From: a virus
DNA: 51,441 nucleotides
IMG/VR virus record: IMGVR_UViG_3300030399_000020
Location: 1 to 51,441 of that record
Reading direction: 5' to 3' (one strand)
Shown: positions 39,033-45,191 of the stretch, piece after piece
Numbering within the stretch: the first letter of the stretch is position 1
Layout of the letters: every line of letters begins with the position of its first letter
Made by a program: the position numbers and the translations under genes
Notes under the pieces: model-generated
Seen by the model: the letters and a program-made list of their open reading frames with translations, nothing else
Told to the model about the DNA's origin: nothing
The model's database searches: none

Positions 39033-39272
39033 CTATTTTCCTACCTTCTTCATGATGAATTCACGAATCGTGTCGTTAATCAACTCGTTTAGGTCGTGTT
39101 GGTACAACGTGATGAACGCCTGCGCTTGGACAGAGGTAAAATCCGTTTTGCGAACGGACTTACCCAACTCACGTATCTGCCCGAGGGTTACTTCCGCCTT
39201 TAGAACGGGTTCGGGAGGATAGTGATGGCGGCTGTACTGCGTCTCGTCGTCAATTGGACATCCACGGCTCAT
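39033..39272 (-). CDS. Unknown protein, leaderless start (79 aa)
   Basis: ATG 39272 follows the TATTAG element by five bases and has no ribosome binding site. Mainly helical (LKAEVTLGQIRELGKSVRKTDFTSVQAQAFITLYQHD). Function unknown. Confidence 0.6.
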   Translation of the reverse strand: MSRGCPIDDETQYSRHHYPPEPVLKAEVTLGQIRELGKSVRKTDFTSVQAQAFITLYQHDLNELINDTIREFIMKKVGK

Positions 39273-39286
39273 AATGCCTAATACTC
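39273..39286 (-). promoter_or_regulatory. Leaderless-type promoter (GAGTATTAG)
   Basis: TATTAG at 39283-39278 ends five bases before ATG 39272. It lies in the 18-base gap after the RNA ligase stop. Confidence 0.6.
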
Positions 39287-39290
39287 CGTT

Positions 39291-40460
39291 TTACCGCGCC
39301 TTTTTCTCCAAATAAGCGTTGCTGACCATCTTGACCATGACACGTCCCAGCTTGTAGTGACGGCGTTCCAAGAGAGGTTTAATGACAATCCCCTCGCGCA
39401 TGTGGTTCGCCCCCAAAATAAGGGACGGCCCATCGGCGAGCTTCTGGAGCTTCTCAAAATCAAACGGCATGATCCCGAAATCAGGCACACGCTGATCGGG
39501 GTGGAAAGATGCCCTGAACTGTTCGGCACCCACCCACTCGCTGCCGTTCAAAATGTCGAAGGCACGGAACCAAAGCTCTCCCTGCTTGGAGCCGTACTTG
39601 AGGTCGCCCACCCAACCGAAGTTCTCCCCATACAGGACTTGCTCCTGATTGTCGAAGCACCACTTCGGAATCCATGGGTTCTGATCCTGCACTCTCCACC
39701 AGTTGGAGCCGCCTTCTTTCTTCTTCCATTCCTTGCGGGAGCCCGCGTGCATGTCCACGTCACAAACGGACTTCACCGCCCCACCGGGGCTTTCTTCCCG
39801 ACGCCATTCATTGTTACCCATCGTAGCGACAAAGCGGGCATTCCGTCCGTCCAACTTCTCACTCACATAGACCAACTCACCAGCCTCAAACAGGCTGGCG
39901 TACTTGTACACGCTCTCCACATCGTACATCGGGGCGTACACGCCTCCGGGCGGCGAAGCCACGTCGTCTCCCGCGTGCTTCCGTCCGCCTTCGATCTCAT
40001 CCATTGTCGGAGGCTCGTAATGTGTAATTCCCAGAAGCTCGGCTACGTCGTCGCCCACCTGTGCACCTTCGGGGCAGGGGAGTAGCATCCCCATGCTGAT
40101 AACGCCACGGAGCTTCCTCACAGCCACACGCAGGTACTTGGTGTTGGCGTCGATCTTGGCTTCGATCTCCGCGAAGCGTACTGCCGCCTGATCGGGAGTA
40201 AGGGTTCCAGACGTAACCATCTCCCTGACTTCATCGCGTTCTTTGCGGAGGTTAGCGGTTTCCTTTAGGAAGCGGAACTCGGGCTTGTCGGGCAGCACGG
40301 AATCGGGCTGCACGTATGCGGCCTTAGTCACACCTTCCCAGTCCGCTGTTCGCACAACGCACGTGAAGTTGTACACCCGCACAATGCTGAGTGAATCAGC
40401 ATCGGGGTGCTTCTCCATCTCAACATCGACTACTTCGACCTTGTGTGTATCAACGCCCAT
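39291..40460 (-). CDS. RNA ligase of the Rnl5/DraRnl type with N-terminal OB domain (389 aa)
   Basis: Residues about 1-130 resemble the N-terminal OB-like domain of DraRnl (HKVEVVDVEMEKHPDADSLSIVRV, ...YVQPDSVLP). Nucleotidyltransferase motifs follow: motif I EKLDGRN (K202, the adenylated lysine), YGENFGWVG (277-285), LWFRAFDI (296-303), motif IV EGIVIKP (356-362) and motif V VMVKMVS (K377). It seals nicks in RNA or RNA-DNA duplexes using ATP. A phage use in tRNA or RNA repair is plausible; the window has no partner polynucleotide kinase. Confidence 0.85.
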   Translation of the reverse strand: MGVDTHKVEVVDVEMEKHPDADSLSIVRVYNFTCVVRTADWEGVTKAAYVQPDSVLPDKPEFRFLKETANLRKERDEVREMVTSGTLTPDQAAVRFAEIEAKIDANTKYLRVAVRKLRGVISMGMLLPCPEGAQVGDDVAELLGITHYEPPTMDEIEGGRKHAGDDVASPPGGVYAPMYDVESVYKYASLFEAGELVYVSEKLDGRNARFVATMGNNEWRREESPGGAVKSVCDVDMHAGSRKEWKKKEGGSNWWRVQDQNPWIPKWCFDNQEQVLYGENFGWVGDLKYGSKQGELWFRAFDILNGSEWVGAEQFRASFHPDQRVPDFGIMPFDFEKLQKLADGPSLILGANHMREGIVIKPLLERRHYKLGRVMVKMVSNAYLEKKAR

Positions 40461-40475
40461 GTTTAGCCTCCCTTC

Positions 40476-40838
40476 CTATACGTTGCCATCGTCGTCATCC
40501 TTGTGGTATCCGTCGTTTCCCCACGTGGTATCTTTGGGGCCTTTACCCGCAGCTTTCAGAGCCTCTTGTGACGTGGAGATAAACTCCTTGATGCGCCCAC
40601 GAAATTTCCCACGGTAGACCGTGACGAGTCTGTCGAAAAAATCGGGGTCTTTGAAGCGAGAGCGGAACTGCTCCATGTACTCATCGACCTGATTGTCGGC
40701 TTCGTACAGGGCTATCTCACAATCAACTTCATCGAAGACGTGAATCTGGCGGGCGAAAGTGGGCCTGTTAGGGTCGTCTCGGACTTCCGCATTGACCTGA
40801 AAAAACGTGGTCACGTCCGTGCTAATATCGTCGCTCAT
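40476..40838 (-). CDS. Unknown protein, leaderless start (120 aa)
   Basis: Start taken at ATG 40838, five bases after TATTAT; upstream codons to 40853 belong to the promoter. Helical, acidic N-terminus (MSDDISTDVTTFF), basic C-terminus. Separated from the RNA ligase by 15 bases. Function unknown. Confidence 0.65.
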   Translation of the reverse strand: MSDDISTDVTTFFQVNAEVRDDPNRPTFARQIHVFDEVDCEIALYEADNQVDEYMEQFRSRFKDPDFFDRLVTVYRGKFRGRIKEFISTSQEALKAAGKGPKDTTWGNDGYHKDDDDGNV

Positions 40839-40853
40839 ATAGGATAATACCAA
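40839..40853 (-). promoter_or_regulatory. Leaderless-type promoter (TTGGTATTAT)
   Basis: TATTAT at 40849-40844 ends five bases before ATG 40838, with TTGG upstream (extended -10 like, TG-G-TATTAT). It starts a unit that includes the RNA ligase. Confidence 0.65.
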
Positions 40854-40861
40854 ACACCGCG

Positions 40862-41587
40862 TTAACGCAAGCCATTTAACAGCGTTTTAAGCTGCTGAGC
40901 AGTGTCATAATTCTTGAGAGCCTCGCTGGGGTCGGGTGCGGGACAGGGTAGGTTGTGGCACTTCATCATGGGGATGGATTGAAAATCCCGTGATTGATTG
41001 CGAGCAGCGGAATACCCCTTCAAGTCCAATTCGTTGTCGTACATGAAATACAGTGTGTGAATCCCGAGCAGCCGCAAATAGGCTTGATGCTCTTTCCCGA
41101 TACGCTTCGTCAAGGGACAAAGAACGGGAGCATCGGGAGACACGAGGCGGCAAGCCAAGAGATCGTGCGGACCTTCTACCAAAGCAGCCACGCCCGTTTC
41201 AACGATAGTTCGAATGGTACGCAGGCTGTTCCCCAACCATTGCGGGCCTGTGGGCTCTATGCCCAAACGGTAGTATTTCTTACCGTAGTATGGGCTGCCT
41301 TCGAGCGGGTTGCTCTGGGCGTAGTTATACTCACCCTCCGTGTCCATGATGGGGAACAGGAACATTGGTCCGGGGGACAGGACTTTGGGAATGTAGACGA
41401 CCTTGAGTTCGGTCAATATCCGATCAAAGTTAGCGTCAATGAAGCTGCTGGCAGGCTTCCAGCCACGCAGGTCGATGAGCTTGTCCCGAGTGGCACTCAG
41501 CTTGGTGAACGGCTTCCCACGTTTGACCGCATCCTCGTAGAGGGCGTCAACCCTCTCCATAAGCAGCGGGATGTTAACGGGTTCCAT
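40862..41587 (-). CDS. TOPRIM-domain DnaG primase-like protein (241 aa)
   Basis: Residues about 125-225 form a DnaG-type TOPRIM domain: VAALVEGPHDLLACR (E138, D142), YFMYDNELDLKGYSAA (D184, D188 metal ligands, G191) and CPAPDPSEALKN, comparable to the KDPDE element of bacterial primases. Residues 1-120 have no zinc-finger and no obvious RNA polymerase-like motif. It may be a primase with a minimal N-terminal domain or a TOPRIM nuclease. No helicase gene is fused. Starts in a TAATG overlap with the small membrane protein gene. Confidence 0.7.
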   Translation of the reverse strand: MEPVNIPLLMERVDALYEDAVKRGKPFTKLSATRDKLIDLRGWKPASSFIDANFDRILTELKVVYIPKVLSPGPMFLFPIMDTEGEYNYAQSNPLEGSPYYGKKYYRLGIEPTGPQWLGNSLRTIRTIVETGVAALVEGPHDLLACRLVSPDAPVLCPLTKRIGKEHQAYLRLLGIHTLYFMYDNELDLKGYSAARNQSRDFQSIPMMKCHNLPCPAPDPSEALKNYDTAQQLKTLLNGLR

Positions 41588-41805
41588 TACTTACTTGGTC
41601 CCTTGGGCACGACGGGACAATCTCGCATCAACTGACGAATAGTTGCTCTCTGCCCTGTTATAGTTTGGTTCTGGATCATCTGAATCCCGAGGCAGCACAG
41701 CACCGCCAGCATCAACAGGACGCTTACCACTTTGTACGTCGTCAGGCTGGACTTTAGCCGACTCACTTCGACTTGGGTTTGCAGCGGAACTTCCGGCTTC
41801 CACAT
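41587..41805 (-). CDS. Small membrane protein nested in the 3' end of another gene (72 aa)
   Basis: GGAGAAAAAAC precedes ATG 41805, a strong ribosome binding site. One membrane helix (residues about 26-45, VVSVLLMLAVLCCLGIQMI), charged N-terminus, no signal cleavage site. It is entirely in another reading frame within the last 215 bases of the 206-aa gene and ends in TAATG with the primase-like gene. Both frames look coding, so this is a nested gene pair. Function unknown; membrane anchor or inhibitor is speculative. Confidence 0.6.
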   Translation of the reverse strand: MWKPEVPLQTQVEVSRLKSSLTTYKVVSVLLMLAVLCCLGIQMIQNQTITGQRATIRQLMRDCPVVPKGPSK

Positions 41806-42211
41806 GTTTTTTCTCCACTTTAGAGACGATTTCCTCGTCTACTCGTTTTTCTTCGTCGAACGCGCCTAGTACCCAGAAGAATACTACCACATCTCGGTAG
41901 TCCCTGAGAAGGGTCCCCGGATCACGAAGCTCTTCGGCAAACTGAGCCGCAAGTTCTTCCTTGGAGTACGCTGGCTTGAACTTCTCGGGATGGATGCACT
42001 TGTTTGGGTCAATGGATTCACAGCCCGAGCAACCCGTGATCTTACGGCCCATCATTTCCGCCATGGCGCAATTTCCGGGGCAGGGATTGAGGTTCCGCGA
42101 GAGGAAGCGACGACGGTGCCTATGTATTAACTCTCTCGCTCTCGCTATAATTTCCTCTGGCGACTTGAGTTTGATCTTTTTGAGTAATGGGTCCATGTGG
42201 GCAATAGCCAT
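41591..42211 (-). CDS. Unknown protein with a Cys cluster and low-complexity C-terminus (206 aa)
   Basis: AGGAAAAT precedes ATG 42211. The N-terminal half has a CPGNC...CSGCESIDPNKC cluster (residues about 44-72; likely zinc or Fe-S site) and a helical middle. The last 70 residues are Ser/Asp/Arg rich and low-complexity, coinciding with the overprinted 72-aa gene. The 5' end overlaps the HNH gene by 92 bases. Function unknown. Confidence 0.6.
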   Translation of the reverse strand: MAIAHMDPLLKKIKLKSPEEIIARARELIHRHRRRFLSRNLNPCPGNCAMAEMMGRKITGCSGCESIDPNKCIHPEKFKPAYSKEELAAQFAEELRDPGTLLRDYRDVVVFFWVLGAFDEEKRVDEEIVSKVEKKHVEAGSSAANPSRSESAKVQPDDVQSGKRPVDAGGAVLPRDSDDPEPNYNRAESNYSSVDARLSRRAQGTK

Positions 42212-42719
42212 ATTTTCCTAACGAGAAGTTGCAGTTCATGCACAAAACCCTAAATCCTTGAGGATAATTGTTTCTCTTCAACCAATTGTAAATCGTCGTT
42301 CGAATTTCCTTGCGGTGTTTATTCCCACCGCCGTGTGGATGGTCAATGGTCAAAAATTCAAAATGATTTTCGCCACAACACTGACATATACTACCGTAGT
42401 GATCCAGCACTTGTTGTTTCAAATGATGGCGACTTACTTTCGCTGTTTTAGCGTCAGACCTCTTCCTGTGAGGCTGATTCCGCAGGTCTCTCTGGCAGGA
42501 CTTACAGATTCGTTGATTCTTGTGGAACTCAATATCGTCTTTATGGCATTTACGACAGATCGTCCAGTCAACAAATTTACGTCCCTTGTTCCACGCTGGA
42601 TGTCCTGTTCTCCCTTTCAAGGGCGAAACACGCCCCTGATTCGCCAAACCGATTTTACGCCGCGTTCCTTCAAAGCATCGAGCACAATGACACCCTTTCT
42701 CATGTTTAAGATGGGCCAT
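42120..42719 (-). CDS. HNH homing-type endonuclease (199 aa)
   Basis: N-terminal CHCARC and RKCHKDDIEFHKNQRICKSCQ zinc ribbons; the core YGSICQCCGE...FEFLTIDHPHGGG...LCMNCNFSLGKYGYCPH matches HNH homing endonucleases of phages, with C-x-x-C and I-D-H. Only 14 bases overlap the SMC-like gene upstream, but 92 bases overlap the downstream gene in another phase. A recent insertion between operon genes is a good explanation. Confidence 0.85.
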   Translation of the reverse strand: MAHLKHEKGCHCARCFEGTRRKIGLANQGRVSPLKGRTGHPAWNKGRKFVDWTICRKCHKDDIEFHKNQRICKSCQRDLRNQPHRKRSDAKTAKVSRHHLKQQVLDHYGSICQCCGENHFEFLTIDHPHGGGNKHRKEIRTTIYNWLKRNNYPQGFRVLCMNCNFSLGKYGYCPHGPITQKDQTQVARGNYSESERVNT

Positions 42720-43455
42720 CTATGGGTTCACCTTCAGCAGCGGATCGTTCATGGAGGAAACTCTTCAACGTTTCTAGCTCCAACCCCTCGACCTTGCGGA
42801 GAATTGGGGGCTTGCCGCCCTTCTTGGGGCAGCCGCATTTGTCTCCCGACCCGCACGCACCGCAAAGCACCTGATAGATCGAGTCCGCAGCGTCCGCGAG
42901 AATGGGCTGGTGGGTTACTGCCAGTATAGTGTATCCGTGCTTATCGGTCAACGTCTTAAGCAAGGCCGAGACGGTGGGCAGATATTCGGCGGATACGTTG
43001 CTGAACTGCTCGTCCAAGATCATCAGCTTGGCGAGTTTGAACCGTTTGATGAGGATCAAACGAAGTAACAAGGCGATGACGTTAACTACGCCGCCGCCAT
43101 AGGATTTCATTGGGTCGTAGGGCTCGCCGCCGTCCTTACTGACCAGCAGGCTGTAGGTGTTGCCTCGTGCTCCCGACTTCTTATCGACCACGAGGGTTAG
43201 GGTGGGATCGTCAAAGACCCGGCGTAGGCCATCGCTCACGATACTCTCGATCTTGCCGATGCCGTTCGCTGAGATGACTTGGATGCAACGGTCAATGAGT
43301 CCGACCGCTTTGACAAGCTGGGTCTTCTCGTCCTCCAACTGTTTGATGCGCCCGCCGAGCCGAACTATGGTCTGAGACTCATAGTCAAGCTGTTGGTCGA
43401 GGCGTTCGACAGTAGATCGAACGGAAGCAATACGCGAAACCAGTGCTGCATCCAT
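42706..43455 (-). CDS. SMC/SbcC-like ATPase, C-terminal half (249 aa)
   Basis: Residues 10-55 are a coiled coil; then SYGGGVVNVIALLLRLILIKRF, an ABC signature-like helix; LMILDEQFSNVS, Walker B with the D-loop; and LAVTHQPIL with the switch histidine. C-terminal region has CGACGSGDKCGC, a zinc hook-like cluster. No Walker A (GxxxxGKS/T) is present. It looks like the C-terminal half of an SMC/SbcC/RecN-type ATPase, usually paired with an N-terminal half carrying Walker A. Whether that half is encoded outside the window or absent cannot be told. Upstream neighbours do not provide one. Confidence 0.75.
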   Translation of the reverse strand: MDAALVSRIASVRSTVERLDQQLDYESQTIVRLGGRIKQLEDEKTQLVKAVGLIDRCIQVISANGIGKIESIVSDGLRRVFDDPTLTLVVDKKSGARGNTYSLLVSKDGGEPYDPMKSYGGGVVNVIALLLRLILIKRFKLAKLMILDEQFSNVSAEYLPTVSALLKTLTDKHGYTILAVTHQPILADAADSIYQVLCGACGSGDKCGCPKKGGKPPILRKVEGLELETLKSFLHERSAAEGEPIDGPS

Positions 43456-43463
43456 GCGACCCC

Positions 43464-43676
43464 TTAGGAGATGATCTTGCCCGAGTTGAGACGAACCTCG
43501 CTAACCTCATGGCGAAGATTGCTGTGTATTTCCACAGTCTCGATACCCTTGGGCTTTTCAGTACGGATTTTGAACGAAATGATCCCGTCGTTGCCGTACT
43601 TAACGTCGTCAACGTTATGGTGAACGTTGACACACGTACCGCCCGAGAACAACTTGACTGTTGTTGTCGCCGACAT
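43464..43676 (-). CDS. Unknown beta-rich protein (70 aa)
   Basis: Starts at ATG 43676, just after the stop of the preceding gene at 43679. Beta-strand rich (TTTVKLFSGGTCVNVHHNVDDVKYGNDGIISFKIRTE). No motif. Function unknown. Confidence 0.65.
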   Translation of the reverse strand: MSATTTVKLFSGGTCVNVHHNVDDVKYGNDGIISFKIRTEKPKGIETVEIHSNLRHEVSEVRLNSGKIIS

Positions 43677-43678
43677 GG

Positions 43679-44089
43679 TTAGGCCACTTTGACGGATACG
43701 ACAGCGAACGCGCCCATGATGCTCGATGAACCCGACACGGAAATCAAGGTCTGACCCTCTTCATTCACGATCTTGTCCAGATAAGCCTCAAGCTTGTTGC
43801 TGTCAACGGTCTGTACGTGATGCTTGCTCTTCGGTGCTGGGGCTGCTTTTGCCACGGTTGGTTTCCTCTTTGCTTTCGGTTTAGGCGTTGGTGCTGCCTG
43901 TGGTGCTGCAACGGCGGGTACTACTGCCGCTGCCTTCTTTGGCGCTCTGGGTGCCTTCGGTGCTTTGGCGGCAATGGTTGGCTTTACCTGCGGCGGGGCG
44001 TCGTCAAAGGTGATGTCCAGTTCTTCGCCATCCTGATCGTCAGGCTGCAAATCGGCTGGGTAATCCATGTCGTCTAGTTCGCTGCTCAT
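43679..44089 (-). CDS. Three-part protein: acidic, Pro/Ala/Lys linker, C-terminal domain (136 aa)
   Basis: Start taken at ATG 44089 with GGAGG five bases upstream; the frame extends to 44131 but that covers the promoter. Residues 1-35 are strongly acidic, residues about 36-85 a Pro/Ala/Lys-rich linker (APKAPRAPKKAAAVVPAVA), and residues 90-136 a beta-rich end. Acidic tail plus linker is seen in SSB-type and other DNA-metabolism proteins, but the domain itself is not recognised. Co-located with the clamp and SMC-like genes. Confidence 0.65.
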   Translation of the reverse strand: MSSELDDMDYPADLQPDDQDGEELDITFDDAPPQVKPTIAAKAPKAPRAPKKAAAVVPAVAAPQAAPTPKPKAKRKPTVAKAAPAPKSKHHVQTVDSNKLEAYLDKIVNEEGQTLISVSGSSSIMGAFAVVSVKVA

Positions 44090-44116
44090 AAAGCCTCCAT
44101 TGATGCTTAATACTCG
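44090..44116 (-). promoter_or_regulatory. Candidate promoter with SD leader (GAGTATTAAG)
   Basis: TATTAA at 44112-44107 ends 17 bases before ATG 44089, with GGAGG between. An ATG five bases after the element at the usual leaderless position is out of frame; the SD-led ATG is the better start. Confidence 0.55.
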
Positions 44117-44117
44117 G

Positions 44118-45164
44118 TTACGGGGAAACATTTACAGCAAAATTGCCACGGGTGAACCGAAGCAGTGGGGACGTGTCGTTTGGCACGTCGTAAAACACGA
44201 TTTTGTCATCTTGAGCCTGCTTGAGCGTGTTGACGATCAGCTTCGCCTGCCCGCCATTGATACGAAATTTCGGCCAGTCCAACCCCTCATCCAGAGTCCA
44301 CTGTGCGGGGTTCCCGAACTTGTCCTGAATCGTGATGCCATCTCTCGGGCCCATACCCACATATTCCGTATCCCCGATCAAGCCCGTGGCTGCCGATAAG
44401 CCCCAGAGCAATGCGCTGGCAGTAAACTGGCAAACCTCGGTGCCCGGAAGGGTCATACGACGAAATAGGCGTTCGTCAGGACCCTGACCCTTCATGTAGA
44501 CCGTCAAGCCTTCGACCGCAGCACGCCAGTAGCCGTTTTGAGAGACATACAGGTCTTCGACCACCGCCTCGCCGCTGATGAGCTTCAAGAATGAAAACTT
44601 GGGGCTAACATCCGCCGTGAGTGGCAGGAATTCAGCGGTTCCGCTATAGACGAGGGCTCCCACGTTCGTAGGAATCATAACCATCCCGTTCGAGATCGTG
44701 GGATGTCCCGAAAGGTTGGTGATATGGCGCACATCCAAACCTGAAAATGTGTTGGGCTTCAGTTCAAGCGACCGTCCCGTGGGCACGTGCCGTATTTGCC
44801 CCGCCTGCCCCCTTTGGACGGTATGGACAAACATGGTAGTGGGGAAGCCTCCATTGATCGCGTACAGGCGCAAGACGCCGTTCTGTGCCACGCTCAGGTC
44901 TACATTGTCTGGCAGGTATTTCAGGTATTCCAAGAAGTGTTGCAGGTCCACGAAAACCTCTTCAACCTGAAAATTCTTGGTGTGGGCGAATCCGTTGGCG
45001 CTTGAACGATAGAACTCGGGCTTCCCCTCGACGAATTGAACTGCAACGTAAGGCGACCCGATTGGGTCGAAAGATGACAGGAGTTTCAGGGTCTTTTGAA
45101 GCTCGGTCTTGTTAGACGAGACGGGAGTGGGCTCCGATACCGTCAATTGTGTGGCTGATTCCAT
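44118..45164 (-). CDS. Possible DNA sliding clamp (DnaN-like) (348 aa)
   Basis: Length, beta-rich pattern and C-terminal ending (DTSPLLRFTRGNFAVNVSP) resemble bacterial beta clamps, whose last strand ends P-[IV]-x-[ILM]-x-x. Internal segments such as TGRSLELKPNTFSGLDVRHIT and ALLWGLSAATGLIGDTEYVGM show the repeating beta/alpha layout of three clamp domains. It lies in the same block as dnaX. The match is by pattern only. Start at ATG 45164 with GAGGG upstream; the frame continues to 45188 through the promoter. Confidence 0.5.
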   Translation of the reverse strand: MESATQLTVSEPTPVSSNKTELQKTLKLLSSFDPIGSPYVAVQFVEGKPEFYRSSANGFAHTKNFQVEEVFVDLQHFLEYLKYLPDNVDLSVAQNGVLRLYAINGGFPTTMFVHTVQRGQAGQIRHVPTGRSLELKPNTFSGLDVRHITNLSGHPTISNGMVMIPTNVGALVYSGTAEFLPLTADVSPKFSFLKLISGEAVVEDLYVSQNGYWRAAVEGLTVYMKGQGPDERLFRRMTLPGTEVCQFTASALLWGLSAATGLIGDTEYVGMGPRDGITIQDKFGNPAQWTLDEGLDWPKFRINGGQAKLIVNTLKQAQDDKIVFYDVPNDTSPLLRFTRGNFAVNVSP

Positions 45165-45188
45165 GGCACCCTCTACCTTTAATACCAA
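45165..45188 (-). promoter_or_regulatory. Candidate promoter with 14-base spacing (TTGGTATTAA)
   Basis: TATTAA at 45184-45179 ends 14 bases before ATG 45164, with AGAGGG between. It follows the stop of the giant protein gene, so it starts the clamp unit. Confidence 0.6.
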
Positions 45189-45191
45189 GGT

